Shown piece after piece: positions 42,778 to 51,914 of a DNA stretch of 64,000 nucleotides. Location: NCBI GenBank assembly GCA_947501845.1, contig CANMXP010000023.1, positions 23,488-87,487 of the forward strand. Reading direction: 5' to 3'. Position 1 is the stretch's first letter. Every line of letters begins with the position of its first letter. The notes below the pieces were generated by a model. That model had not been told where the DNA came from. It made no database searches and saw nothing but the letters and a program-made list of their open reading frames with translations. A program made the position numbers and the translations under genes. Source of the stretch: an uncultured Flavobacteriaceae bacterium (GTDB taxonomy: Bacteria; Bacteroidota; Bacteroidia; Flavobacteriales; Flavobacteriaceae).

Positions 42778-44190
42778 CTACTGTTTTTCTTCAAAATTCG
42801 CCATGGTTTCTGGTTTTGCTGTTTGTATCAACATGGCTTTCCTTCTAAAGAATCTTAAAAAACCTGCATCTCCCATTCTTGAGCCATTAATTCCAGATTC
42901 TTTAAAGGAATTTTTTTCAGCATCAAAAACTTTATTGGTTAAACTACCATCATTTATACTTACGGCTCCAACCTCCATTTTAGATGCTATTTCAATGGCT
43001 TTTTCCTTGTTGGTTGAAAACACAGACGATGATAATCCATAAATACTATCATTAGCTAACTCTAGCGCTTCATCTTCTGTAGAAAAAGCCATGATTGGTA
43101 TTATTGGTCCAAAAGTTTCTTCAGTCATTACTTTCATACTATGATCTACATGTATTAAAACCGTTGGCCTGCACCACAACCCGCCATCTATAGTTTCAAC
43201 CTTACCTCCTGTTAAAATTTCAGCTCCTTTAGAAACTGCATCGTCAATTTGTTCTTGTATTTTTATGGCTTGTGCTTCAAAAATTAATGGCCCCATTTGC
43301 CCTTCTTCAGGGTTAATAGTCAAAGTGACTTCTTCAGCTTTATCAGTAATTAAATGCACAAAATCATCATAAATAGTTTGATCTACATAAATACGTTCTA
43401 AAGATTGGCATGCTTGCCCTGTAGCTCCAACACAGCTTCTCAAAACCGCATCTGTAGCTACTTCTAAATCGGCATCAGCCAAAACAACAGCAGGATCTTT
43501 ACCTCCTAATTCTAAAAACGCAGGAATAAAACGTTCCGCACAAACTGCACCTATTTTTTTACCTGTAGGCACACTACCAGTAAAGCAAATAGCATCAGCA
43601 TTTTGTACTACTGCCTTTCCCGCTTCTGCTCCACCACGTACCACTTTTAGAACTTTAGATAATTCAGGCACCTCATTAATGCTCTTTTCAAGTCCATCCA
43701 TAAAACGTGGCGTTACTTCACTAGGTTTTAATAACACCCCACAACCAGCTAACAATGCAGGCACTGTGTCTATTAATGCTAATAACAAAGGAAAATTCCA
43801 CGGACTAATAACTCCTACAACATCATAAGGAATCCATTGTTGTTGCACCATAACAGTATTTGCAGACATTGATGGTCGTTCATCTGCTGGAGATAATAGT
43901 TGAGGCGCTCTGTAGCACCATGCTTGCAATACCCCTAAAACACCTGCAACCTCAACAGCTGAAATGCTTTTTCGGGCCGTATCAATACTTAATTGTTCGG
44001 CTATTTCATTTTGATATTTTTTTAAACTCTCTAACCACTTTTGCACAGTAGCGACCCGTTTTTCTACACCATTTTCATTCCAAGCTTTTTGAGCGTTTCT
44101 AATTTCTATAGATTTTGCTACTATAACATCATTCGAGTCAACCAATAAGTTATAATCATATATCCCAGTTCTGGGGTTTCTAATTTTCAT
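42778..44190 (-). CDS. Aldehyde dehydrogenase
   Basis: A 470-residue NAD(P)-dependent aldehyde dehydrogenase. The oxyanion Asn is in GVISPWNFPLLLALI, the cofactor motif is CFTGSVPTGKKIG, the general base Glu in FLELGGKDPAVV and the catalytic Cys in GATGQACQSLERIYV (near residue 262). It oxidises an aldehyde intermediate, such as the product of an aldolase or amine oxidase, to the acid. It is a single gene reading away from operator site 8, which it shares with the divergent HMG-CoA-lyase-like operon. Confidence 0.92.
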   Translation of the reverse strand: MKIRNPRTGIYDYNLLVDSNDVIVAKSIEIRNAQKAWNENGVEKRVATVQKWLESLKKYQNEIAEQLSIDTARKSISAVEVAGVLGVLQAWCYRAPQLLSPADERPSMSANTVMVQQQWIPYDVVGVISPWNFPLLLALIDTVPALLAGCGVLLKPSEVTPRFMDGLEKSINEVPELSKVLKVVRGGAEAGKAVVQNADAICFTGSVPTGKKIGAVCAERFIPAFLELGGKDPAVVLADADLEVATDAVLRSCVGATGQACQSLERIYVDQTIYDDFVHLITDKAEEVTLTINPEEGQMGPLIFEAQAIKIQEQIDDAVSKGAEILTGGKVETIDGGLWCRPTVLIHVDHSMKVMTEETFGPIIPIMAFSTEDEALELANDSIYGLSSSVFSTNKEKAIEIASKMEVGAVSINDGSLTNKVFDAEKNSFKESGINGSRMGDAGFLRFFRRKAMLIQTAKPETMANFEEKQ

Positions 44191-44243
44191 AAGCTTTAGT
44201 CTTATTTAATTAATATAACTAATTCCAAAGTTATAAAAAAATT

Positions 44244-44277
44244 AGTTAACTATGTTAATTATTAATAATATTAACTT
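44244..44277. promoter_or_regulatory. Operator, double TTAA module (site 8)
   Basis: TTAA at 44246, 44255, 44262 and 44271, between the divergent aldehyde dehydrogenase (start 44190) and lyase (start 44381) genes. Confidence 0.82.
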
Positions 44278-44380
44278 ATTTTTTTGTACTTTTATATTTT
44301 AAATTAAAAATTCAGGTAAGCAAATAGATATACATATCTGATTATCAATTTAGAAAAAGATTTTTAAAGATACATTATTT

Positions 44381-45283
44381 ATGAAAGTAATTCTTGAAGA
44401 ACAAGGTCTTAGAGACGGTTTTCAAACCTTAGAACAAGTCATTTCTACTGAAAAAAAATTAGATTATATAAATCGTTTGGTAGATGCTGGGGTAACACGT
44501 TTGCAAATTGCCTCTTTTGTACATCCTAAACTGGTACCTCAAATGGCAGATGCCGAAGAACTCTGCAAACGAGTTACAAAGAAAGAAGGTGTAATTTATA
44601 GTGGCTTGGTTTTAAATTTAAAAGGTGTAGAACGTGGTATTGAAGCTAATCTTAATCACTTAGCTTGCTCCATTTCTGCTAGTCATACACATAGTCAAAA
44701 AAATGCAAGATTAACTTTAGCAGAGGCTAAAAACACTTTTAAAGCTATGGTAAAGCTTTCTAAAAACCATGGTATTACTGTAAGAGGTGGTATTCAATGT
44801 GCCTTTGGTTGCAGATATGAAGGAAAAATAGACGAACAACATGTTCTTGATATGGTAGATCATCATTTAGATACCGGAATAGATGAATTAGCTTTAGCTG
44901 ATTCAACTGGTATGGGAAATCCAAAAGAGTTAGGAGATTTAATGTTTAAAGTCGTAGAAAAAGCAGGTAACATGCCTGTAATACTGCATTTGCACAATAC
45001 CGAAAACAAAGGCTATGCTAATTTTTATGCTGCTTTACAAGCGGGTGTTCACATTTTTGACACGGCTTTTGGCGGTTTAGGAGGCTGTCCTTTTATTAAA
45101 AGTGCTACAGGTAACATTGCTACAGAAGACACCGCTCATTTTGCAAAACAAATGGGTTACGAAACAGGATTAGACATTAACAAAATAGCTACTATTAGTA
45201 AAGAAATGGAAGCAACTTTAGAGCATAAACTCCCTGGACAGTTGTACCAATTAGTTGATAACAATGATATTAAAATGATATAA
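44381..45283 (+). CDS. HMG-CoA-lyase-family enzyme
   Basis: A 300-residue TIM-barrel lyase. Substrate/metal motifs: EEQGLRDGFQT at 6-16, HLHNTENKG with His203/His205, and the signature loop GGLGGCPF with catalytic Cys236, followed by GNIATED. The family cleaves 3-hydroxyacyl-CoA-type compounds such as HMG-CoA or citramalyl-CoA into an acyl-CoA and a keto acid. It heads an operon with a LeuCD-like hydro-lyase and a CoA-transferase, which suggests cleavage of a substituted malyl-CoA to pyruvate (or a 2-oxo acid) and an acyl-CoA. Its stop overlaps the next start by one base. Confidence 0.88.
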   Translation: MKVILEEQGLRDGFQTLEQVISTEKKLDYINRLVDAGVTRLQIASFVHPKLVPQMADAEELCKRVTKKEGVIYSGLVLNLKGVERGIEANLNHLACSISASHTHSQKNARLTLAEAKNTFKAMVKLSKNHGITVRGGIQCAFGCRYEGKIDEQHVLDMVDHHLDTGIDELALADSTGMGNPKELGDLMFKVVEKAGNMPVILHLHNTENKGYANFYAALQAGVHIFDTAFGGLGGCPFIKSATGNIATEDTAHFAKQMGYETGLDINKIATISKEMEATLEHKLPGQLYQLVDNNDIKMI

Positions 45284-46518
45284 TGGGACAAACAATATCA
45301 GAAAAAATAATTTCAAACCACGTTGGTAAAAAAGTATATGCAGGCGAATTAGTTGTGAGCAAAGTAGATGCTGCAATGGCAAGTGATACCACAGCGCCAT
45401 TAACTATTAAAGCATTTCATGAAATGGGTGGCAAAAAAGTATTTAACCCCAATAAATGTGCTTTTATTATAGATCATGCTGCGCCCTCACCTAATGAACG
45501 TATTGCCAATTTACACAAAATGATGCGAGATTTTGCCAAAGAACAAGGCATGCGTTTGTTTGAAATAGGTGAAGGTATTTGCCATCAGGTTATGGTGGAA
45601 AATCAATATGTTAAACCAGGTGATATATTTATAGGTGCAGATTCTCACACACCAACATATGGCGCATTAAACGCCTTTGCATGTGGGGTTGGATCTACAG
45701 ATTTAGCTGCCACCATGATGACTGGAAAAATTTGGTTAAAAGTACCACAAACCATAAAAATAAATTGCACCGGAAAATTGCAAGCTGGAGTTACTGCCAA
45801 AGATCTTATTTTGTTCCTAGTAGGCAAAGTAACCGTTTCCGGTGCTACTTATCAAGCTATTGAATTTTGTGGCGAGGCTTTTGAAGGTTTAAGTCTTGCG
45901 AGCAGAATGACTATAGCTAATATGTCTTCTGAAATGGGAGCAAAAACAGGTATTGTACATCCTAAAGGATTACAGTTAGATTATGATTTTAATCCTATTG
46001 CTCCTGATGAAGACGCTAAATATGTTAAAACTTTCAATTTTGATGTTTCAGGCTTAGAGCCTCAAGTAAGCGCACCAGAATCTCCAGATAATGTTCATAA
46101 TATTTCTAACTATGAAGGCACTAAAATAAATTATGCCTTTATAGGAACGTGTTGTAATGGCCGTTTAGAGGATTTAGATATAGCTGCTAAAATTCTGAAA
46201 GGCAAAAAAATACATCCCGATGTACGTATGATTATTGCCCCCGCATCTCAACGTGTTCTTCTAGATGCCATGAATAGTGGTACTATGAATACCTTAATTG
46301 AAGCTGGTGCATCATTAATAACTTCTGGTTGTGGTCCATGTGTAGGTACACATCAAGGCGTTCCCGCAGATGGTGAAGTAGTTATTTCAGCAGCCAACAG
46401 AAATTTTAGAGGCCGTATGGGAAACCCCAATTCAAACATTTATTTAGGAGCACCTTCAACAGTGGCAGCCTCAGCCCTTGACGGACATATCACTAACCCT
46501 AAAAAATATCTAGTCTAA
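45283..46518 (+). CDS. Aconitase-superfamily large subunit (LeuC/DmdA-like), second copy
   Basis: A 411-residue 4Fe-4S hydro-lyase. Cluster cysteines: Cys290 in AFIGTCCNGR and Cys350/Cys353 in TSGCGPCVG; FIGADSHTPTYGALNAFACG is also typical. Size fits the bacterial-archaeal LeuC2/DmdA branch. With the canonical small subunit next to it, it should hydrate or isomerise a maleate/malate-type acid. Absence of leuA/leuB and the presence of a maleamate-amidase-like enzyme point to a catabolic substituted maleate. Confidence 0.87.
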   Translation: MGQTISEKIISNHVGKKVYAGELVVSKVDAAMASDTTAPLTIKAFHEMGGKKVFNPNKCAFIIDHAAPSPNERIANLHKMMRDFAKEQGMRLFEIGEGICHQVMVENQYVKPGDIFIGADSHTPTYGALNAFACGVGSTDLAATMMTGKIWLKVPQTIKINCTGKLQAGVTAKDLILFLVGKVTVSGATYQAIEFCGEAFEGLSLASRMTIANMSSEMGAKTGIVHPKGLQLDYDFNPIAPDEDAKYVKTFNFDVSGLEPQVSAPESPDNVHNISNYEGTKINYAFIGTCCNGRLEDLDIAAKILKGKKIHPDVRMIIAPASQRVLLDAMNSGTMNTLIEAGASLITSGCGPCVGTHQGVPADGEVVISAANRNFRGRMGNPNSNIYLGAPSTVAASALDGHITNPKKYLV

Positions 46519-46519
46519 C

Positions 46520-47029
46520 ATGAGCGGAGTACAAACAAATATAAAAGCTAAAGCACATGTGTACGGTGATCATATAGACACAGACCGTATCATACCTGGT
46601 AAATACACTAAAACACTAGATTTATCTACATTAGCTAATCATGTGTTAGAAGACCTAGACCCTAATTTTAAGAAAATTGTGCAACAAGGAGATATTCTAG
46701 TTGCTGGTATTAATTTTGGTTGTGGTTCATCTAGAGAACAAGCACCATTGGCATTAAAACAAGCAGGTATTTCTGTTATTATAGCAAGAGATTTTGCACG
46801 TATCTTTTTTAGAAATGCCATAAACATAGGTATTCCTGTACTTGAAATTACAGACCATAATATTCAAAAAGGAGCAGAACTAGATGTCAACTTAAAAACT
46901 GGTATTGTAAAAGATCTTAGTACTGGTATAACTTACAAAGCTACTAAGCTTCCAGATATTATGATAGATATTTTAAATGAAGGAGGCCTCGTCAATTATC
47001 TAACTAAACATGGAAATTATTCGCTATAA
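46520..47029 (+). CDS. Aconitase-superfamily small subunit (LeuD/DmdB-like)
   Basis: A 169-residue swivel domain: DHIDTDRIIPGKYTKTLDL, the canonical active loop NFGCGSSREQAPLALKQAG (GSSRE at 69-73), and DFARIFFRNAINIGIPVLE. It forms the active site with the large subunit encoded one base upstream. The intact loop contrasts with the altered copy at 18077, so this pair is the more conventional hydratase. Confidence 0.88.
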   Translation: MSGVQTNIKAKAHVYGDHIDTDRIIPGKYTKTLDLSTLANHVLEDLDPNFKKIVQQGDILVAGINFGCGSSREQAPLALKQAGISVIIARDFARIFFRNAINIGIPVLEITDHNIQKGAELDVNLKTGIVKDLSTGITYKATKLPDIMIDILNEGGLVNYLTKHGNYSL

Positions 47030-47032
47030 ATT

Positions 47033-47593
47033 ATGAGTAGAATTGAACCAAAAAAACATATAGAACAAGACAAGCTTAATCATTTATTTAAAAATGCTGA
47101 AGCGTTTATGGGGTTTTTACCCAATGATGGGCTTATAATGGCTCACAAACCAGATGTGCTTACTACATTTTTTGAATTAGCTAAAGCCATATATGCCGAA
47201 GGAAAAATAGACTCTGGATTAAAACGAATGATTGGTTATATATCTAGCGCAGCCAGTGGTTGTTTATATTGTAGCGCACATACCATGTATGGAGCAGGCA
47301 AACAAGGTGTATCTAAAGAAAAATTAGAACAACTATGGGAATTTAAAACCTCATCGTTATTTTCTGAAGCCGAAAAAGCAGCCTTGAACTTAGCTTTAAA
47401 AGCAAGTGTATTACCCAATGCCTCTAGCGATGAAGATTTTGAGCTCTTAAAAAAATATTTCGACGAGGAAGGCATTGTAGAAATTGTTGGAGTCATTTCA
47501 ATGTTTGGGTTTTTAAATAGATGGAATTCAACATTAAATACTCAAATCGAGGATGCCCCAAATTCATTTTATCAATCCGTAAACAAAAAGTAA
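47033..47593 (+). CDS. AhpD/carboxymuconolactone-decarboxylase-like protein
   Basis: A 186-residue helical protein with the AhpD-type redox motif CLYCSAHT (Cys77, Cys80, His83) preceded by a glutamate-poor ISSAASG helix. AhpD-like proteins reduce peroxides or act as thiol oxidoreductases. CMD decarboxylases lack the cysteines, so a peroxidase/disulfide role is preferred. It lies between the LeuD-like and CoA-transferase genes (1 bp from the latter). It may protect the Fe-S hydro-lyase from peroxide. Confidence 0.82.
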   Translation: MSRIEPKKHIEQDKLNHLFKNAEAFMGFLPNDGLIMAHKPDVLTTFFELAKAIYAEGKIDSGLKRMIGYISSAASGCLYCSAHTMYGAGKQGVSKEKLEQLWEFKTSSLFSEAEKAALNLALKASVLPNASSDEDFELLKKYFDEEGIVEIVGVISMFGFLNRWNSTLNTQIEDAPNSFYQSVNKK

Positions 47594-48775
47594 ATGAATA
47601 ACGCACCACTAAAAGATATAAAAGTACTAGAATTTACACATGCTGTAATGGGCCCATGTGCAGGTTTAATGTTAGCAGATATGGGCGCAGAAGTACTACA
47701 TATTGAACCCATTAATGGAGATAGCACCAGACGTTTAAAAGGGTTTGGTACAGGCTATTTTTGGTTTTACAATAGAAATAAAAAAAGTTTAGCAGTTAAC
47801 CTAAAATCTAAAGAAGGACTAGAGCTTATCTATAAGCTGGTAAAAGACTATGACGTTGTTGTAGAAAACTTTGGTCCTGGAACCATGGATAGACTAGGTT
47901 TGGGATATGAAAAACTTAAAACATACAACAACCAACTTATATATTGTTCCTTAAAAGGATTTTTAAGTGGCCCTTATGAGAAGCGTCACGCCATGGATGA
48001 AGTTGTACAAATGATGGGAGGTCTTGCCTATATGACAGGACGCGAAGGAGACCCATTACGTGCAGGTACCTCTGTTATAGATATAACAGGTGGTATGTTT
48101 GGTTACATTGGAATATTAATAGCGCTTTTAGAACGAGAAAAAACAGGTGAAGGAGGATTTGTAAAGTCTGCATTATTTGAAACATGTGCCTTTTTAATGG
48201 GTCAACATATGGCATATGCTTCTCAGATAGATTATCAAATTCCTCCTATGCCCTCTCGTGTTAGTGCTTGGTCTATATATAAAGTATTTGATACCAAAGA
48301 CAATGACAAAGTATTTATTGGTATTATAAGTGAAAAACACTGGGAACGTTTATGCGAAGTTTTTGAATGGCGTGATTGGGCAACCGATGCCAGATTAGAA
48401 ACCAATAATCAAAGAATTGATGAAAGAGATTGGTTTTTACCAGCCTTAGATGAACGAGTTAAGGGTTTTACAAAAAGTGACATCATAGAGCGTTGTGATA
48501 AAGGCCATATTCCATTTGCTCCTATAAGTAAACCAGAAGATTTGTTTGAAGACGAACAACTAAACAAAGGTAATAGTTTGATGGAGGTAACTATGAACGA
48601 TGGTATCTCAACCATGTTACCAAAGTTCCCTTTGGAGTATAAAGGAACACGTGTAGAAAAACGTTTAGATCCTCCTAAAATAGGAGAACATACTAAAGAG
48701 ATCCTAAAAAGTTTAAATATAGATGATGACACTATTGCTAAAATGGTGGCAGAAGGCATTATAAAAACAGAATAA
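47594..48775 (+). CDS. CaiB/BaiF-type (class III) CoA-transferase
   Basis: A 393-residue class III CoA-transferase: VLEFTHAVMGPCAGLMLADMGAEV at the start, RNKKSLAVNLKSKEG, VVENFGPGTMDRLGLGY, and the catalytic aspartate in GTSVIDITGG (Asp163). It moves CoA between carboxylic acids through an enzyme-aspartyl-CoA intermediate. Known members activate citramalate, mesaconate or carnitine. Next to a LeuCD-like pair and an HMG-CoA-lyase-like enzyme, it most likely makes the substituted malyl-CoA that the lyase cleaves. Confidence 0.9.
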   Translation: MNNAPLKDIKVLEFTHAVMGPCAGLMLADMGAEVLHIEPINGDSTRRLKGFGTGYFWFYNRNKKSLAVNLKSKEGLELIYKLVKDYDVVVENFGPGTMDRLGLGYEKLKTYNNQLIYCSLKGFLSGPYEKRHAMDEVVQMMGGLAYMTGREGDPLRAGTSVIDITGGMFGYIGILIALLEREKTGEGGFVKSALFETCAFLMGQHMAYASQIDYQIPPMPSRVSAWSIYKVFDTKDNDKVFIGIISEKHWERLCEVFEWRDWATDARLETNNQRIDERDWFLPALDERVKGFTKSDIIERCDKGHIPFAPISKPEDLFEDEQLNKGNSLMEVTMNDGISTMLPKFPLEYKGTRVEKRLDPPKIGEHTKEILKSLNIDDDTIAKMVAEGIIKTE

Positions 48776-48776
48776 A

Positions 48777-49730
48777 ATGACCAATTTAAAACTAATTTTA
48801 TACACATTATTTGTTCTGGTTTCTTTCAACAAAACCAGTGCGCAACAAGAAACAAGCTTAAAAGTACATAAGAATACTATGAAAACAACATTTAAACATA
48901 TTATTAATGCATCAGAACTTTTTGAATTAGTACATTCAAACCAGGTTATTCTTATAAATGCCGGTGGTGGTCCAAACGGACGGTCCGATTATGAAAAACA
49001 GCATTTAAATGACGCTTTTTTTCTTGATTTGGATGAAGACTTATCAGAAATACACGAAGACCCTGCTCATGGAGGAAGACACCCGTTACCGAAAATTGAG
49101 GACTTTGCTCAAACTATTTCCAACCTTGGCATGACACCAGATAGTCATGTTGTTGTTTATGATGATAAAGGAGGTGCCAATGCATCTGCTCGTTTATGGT
49201 GGATGTTAAAGGCTATTGGTCATGAAAACGTACAGGTTCTAAATGGTGGCATTCAGAAAGCTAAAAATGCTCAGTTTCCTATAAACTCAGATAAGGTGAC
49301 GCCTAAAGTTGCTCCATTGTACCCCGTAACCACATGGCTACTTCCACTGGTTAATATGGACCACGTAGAAAACGTTTCACAGGACAAAGATTATATGGTT
49401 ATAGATGTTCGGGCCACACCTCGCTATAACGGAGAATTTGAGCCAATTGATTCAATAGCAGGACATATACCTGGTACCGTAAACGTTCCTTTTTTAGATA
49501 ATTTAGAAGATAATGGTACATTCAAATCTCCTGAAGCATTAAAAGAAAAGTATACTCAAATATTTAAGAACACCCCTAGAGATAACATCATTTTTCATTG
49601 CGGTTCAGGTGTAACTGCTTGTCACTCTCTATTAGCGATAGCCCATGCAGGGTTGGATATTCCTAAACTTTATGTAGGTTCTTGGAGTGAATGGAGTAGA
49701 AACAACAAAACCGTAATAACAAAAAACTAA
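48777..49730 (+). CDS. Exported two-domain sulfurtransferase (rhodanese family)
   Basis: A 317-residue protein with a signal peptide (LILYTLFVLVSFNKTSAQQ) and two rhodanese domains; the active cysteine is Cys275 in FHCGSGVTACHS, the 3-mercaptopyruvate-sulfurtransferase type loop. VVVYDDKGGANASARLWWML is the inactive domain's counterpart. The family moves sulfane sulfur from thiosulfate or mercaptopyruvate. Periplasmic location and the catabolic operon are unusual. An internal Met35 could give a cytoplasmic form; the full signal peptide makes the first start more likely. Confidence 0.86.
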   Translation: MTNLKLILYTLFVLVSFNKTSAQQETSLKVHKNTMKTTFKHIINASELFELVHSNQVILINAGGGPNGRSDYEKQHLNDAFFLDLDEDLSEIHEDPAHGGRHPLPKIEDFAQTISNLGMTPDSHVVVYDDKGGANASARLWWMLKAIGHENVQVLNGGIQKAKNAQFPINSDKVTPKVAPLYPVTTWLLPLVNMDHVENVSQDKDYMVIDVRATPRYNGEFEPIDSIAGHIPGTVNVPFLDNLEDNGTFKSPEALKEKYTQIFKNTPRDNIIFHCGSGVTACHSLLAIAHAGLDIPKLYVGSWSEWSRNNKTVITKN

Positions 49731-49735
49731 ATACT

Positions 49736-50290
49736 ATGAAAGGTTCAATCATTTTAATAACCCTCTTTCTGGTGTCGTGCATGCACGCACCTCAACAAGA
49801 AAAGCAACAAGAGCCACTTTATAACTATGACGTAGAAGACCGTTTAGAGGAATTGGGCATAGAACTTAGTACACTTAAAATGCCAAAAGGCATTAAAATT
49901 TCGTTTGCTGTTAAAGACGGGAGTACCTTATACCTTTCAGGTAATATTCCTTTTTCTCCCACAGGTGAAAAATATGTTGGGAAACTGGGTCGTGATCTCA
50001 CCATTGAAGAAGGATACAAAGCTGCTCGTTTGACTGCAATTAATCAATTGTCTGTACTTAAAGCAGAACTTGGAGACCTCAATAAAGTAGAAAAAATAAT
50101 TAAAGTATTAGGCATGGTTAACGCCGAACCTGATTTTAAAGACCACCCAAAAGTAATAAATGGATTTACAGATTTAATGGTCGAAGTATTTGGAGAACGA
50201 GGGATGCATGCCAGGTCTGCAGTTGGTATGAGTTCCATTCCACTAAACGCCGCCTGCGAAATAGAAATGATTGTAAAAATTAGAGAATAA
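49736..50290 (+). CDS. RidA/YjgF-family lipoprotein
   Basis: A 184-residue protein with lipobox (LITLFLVSCMH, Cys15) and a RidA domain: LYLSGNIPFSPTGEKYVGKLG, ARLTAINQLSVLKAELGDL, and the conserved arginine in MHARSAVGMSSIPLNAACEIEMI. RidA proteins hydrolyse reactive enamine/imine intermediates to ketones and ammonia. Being a lipoprotein outside the cytoplasm is unusual and suits a substrate whose imines arise from periplasmic amine oxidases. Three bases separate it from the amidohydrolase gene downstream. Confidence 0.87.
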   Translation: MKGSIILITLFLVSCMHAPQQEKQQEPLYNYDVEDRLEELGIELSTLKMPKGIKISFAVKDGSTLYLSGNIPFSPTGEKYVGKLGRDLTIEEGYKAARLTAINQLSVLKAELGDLNKVEKIIKVLGMVNAEPDFKDHPKVINGFTDLMVEVFGERGMHARSAVGMSSIPLNAACEIEMIVKIRE

Positions 50291-50293
50291 GAT

Positions 50294-50959
50294 ATGCAAA
50301 CAACAAATAAAACAGCTAAAGAACTCTATTTTGAAGTAAAAGCAAATCCTGCCAGAAAACGTTTTGGCTTTGGAAAAAAAGCAGCTTTAGTAAATATCGA
50401 TATTCAAAAAGCATATACACGCACAGACCTCTTTAAAACAGCTTATGAATCTGATCCAAAACAGCTAGATTATGTAAACGAATTAGCTGCAAAATTTAGA
50501 ACTCTGGGATGGCCCGTTGTTTGGACCAATGTTGCCTATATGGATACCGCTGCAGATGCAGGTGTATGGGGCACACGAACTGACACACCAGACAGCTTAC
50601 AAAACATCAAATTTGAATCTGAACGTTCAGAACTTGATGATCGGTTAATTTTAGATAGAAGTACAGATGTATTCTACGAAAAGAAAATGCCTTCACCTTT
50701 TTTTGAAACACCCTTACAATCATTACTGGTATGGCATCAAGTAGATACAGTAGTTTTAACAGGAGGCTCAACATCTGGTTGTGTACGTGCTGCTGGTGTA
50801 GATTCACTATCTAGAGGTTATAGAACCATCATTCCTGAAGAATGCGTAGCAGATAAGCACGAAAGCTATCACTATGCTAATCTTACAGATTTATCATTAA
50901 AATACTGTGATGTTTTAGAAGTAAAAGAAGTTTTTAATTGGCTAAATACTTTAAAGTAG
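50294..50959 (+). CDS. Isochorismatase-family cysteine amidohydrolase (maleamate/carbamoylsarcosine amidase type)
   Basis: A 221-residue cysteine hydrolase with a complete D-K-C triad: Asp36 in NIDIQKAY, lysine near 130 in FYEKKMPSPFF, and Cys163 in GGSTSGCVRAAGVD. SGCVRA and the overall layout are like N-carbamoylsarcosine amidase and maleamate amidase (NicF). It hydrolyses an acyclic amide to acid plus ammonia. Flanked by cyclic-amide-hydrolase-like genes and a maleate-hydratase-like pair, a substituted maleamate is a natural candidate. No signal peptide. Confidence 0.85.
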   Translation: MQTTNKTAKELYFEVKANPARKRFGFGKKAALVNIDIQKAYTRTDLFKTAYESDPKQLDYVNELAAKFRTLGWPVVWTNVAYMDTAADAGVWGTRTDTPDSLQNIKFESERSELDDRLILDRSTDVFYEKKMPSPFFETPLQSLLVWHQVDTVVLTGGSTSGCVRAAGVDSLSRGYRTIIPEECVADKHESYHYANLTDLSLKYCDVLEVKEVFNWLNTLK

Positions 50960-50963
50960 AAAG

Positions 50964-51914
50964 ATGAAAGAAGATCCAGAATATTATGATTATTGGCCCT
51001 ATGAAAATAGACCAAAAATACAATGGCCCAATGGTGCTAAAATAGCATTTTGGGTAGCGCCTAATATTGAGTTTTACGAATTAAACCCGCCAAATAATCC
51101 ATATAGAAAACCTTGGCCACAATCTAATCCTGCGTTGCCTGGATATACCAGTAGAGACTGGGGAAATCGTGTTGGTCATGTGAGGCAAATGAATTTATTA
51201 GAAAAGTACGGCATTAGAGGTTCTATATCTTTGTCTACTGCTCTTTGCGATCATCATCCTGAAATTATAGAATTATGCAAAGAACGCCATTGGGAATTTT
51301 TTAGTCATGGTATTTACAATACCAGATATACCTATGGTATGACCGAAGCCCAAGAGCGAGACATGATTAAAGATTCTATTGAAACCATATATAAGCATAC
51401 GGGTCAGAAATGTGCTGGTTACTTAGCACCTGCCCTATCGCACTCAGAGAATACTTTAGACTTATTTGCCGAAGTGGGCACTGAATTATTTGGCGATGAA
51501 GCTGGCTACTATTCATGTGATTTGTTTCATGATGATCAACCCACTCCTATTCATTTAAAAAGCGGTAAAAAGTTTGTATCTATTCCATATTCTTTAGAAA
51601 TGAATGATACCATAGCATATCTGGTTCAAAAAACCACCCCTAGAAGATATGGTAAAGAACTCATGGATAATTTTGACCGTTTATATACTGAAGGTGCAGA
51701 AAGTGGTACCATTATGTGTATACCTACTCATAATTACCAAGTAAGTAATGCGCACCGTATTAAGGCTTACGAAGAAGCATTAGAATACATTACTGGACAC
51801 CCAGATGTTTGGGTAACTACAGGTAAAGAAATAGCACAATATTTTATGGATAACTATTACGATACGGTTTTAGCCGATATTGAAACTAAAAATAAAAAAT
51901 ATGGCAACGCTTGA
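50964..51914 (+). CDS. Polysaccharide-deacetylase-fold hydrolase (PuuE-like)
   Basis: A 316-residue NodB-fold protein without a signal peptide. Features: WPNGAKIAFWVAPNIEFYEL near the start, RDWGNRVGHVRQMNLLEKYG, EFFSHGIYNTRYTYGM, GYLAPALSHSENTLDLFAEVG and FDRLYTEGAESGTIM. The pattern follows the cytoplasmic allantoinase PuuE and related cyclic-amide hydrolases, not chitin deacetylases. It would open an imide or lactam ring. A second, divergent copy follows with a 14-bp overlap, so the two may form a hetero-oligomer or act on two ring types. Confidence 0.82.
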   Translation: MKEDPEYYDYWPYENRPKIQWPNGAKIAFWVAPNIEFYELNPPNNPYRKPWPQSNPALPGYTSRDWGNRVGHVRQMNLLEKYGIRGSISLSTALCDHHPEIIELCKERHWEFFSHGIYNTRYTYGMTEAQERDMIKDSIETIYKHTGQKCAGYLAPALSHSENTLDLFAEVGTELFGDEAGYYSCDLFHDDQPTPIHLKSGKKFVSIPYSLEMNDTIAYLVQKTTPRRYGKELMDNFDRLYTEGAESGTIMCIPTHNYQVSNAHRIKAYEEALEYITGHPDVWVTTGKEIAQYFMDNYYDTVLADIETKNKKYGNA

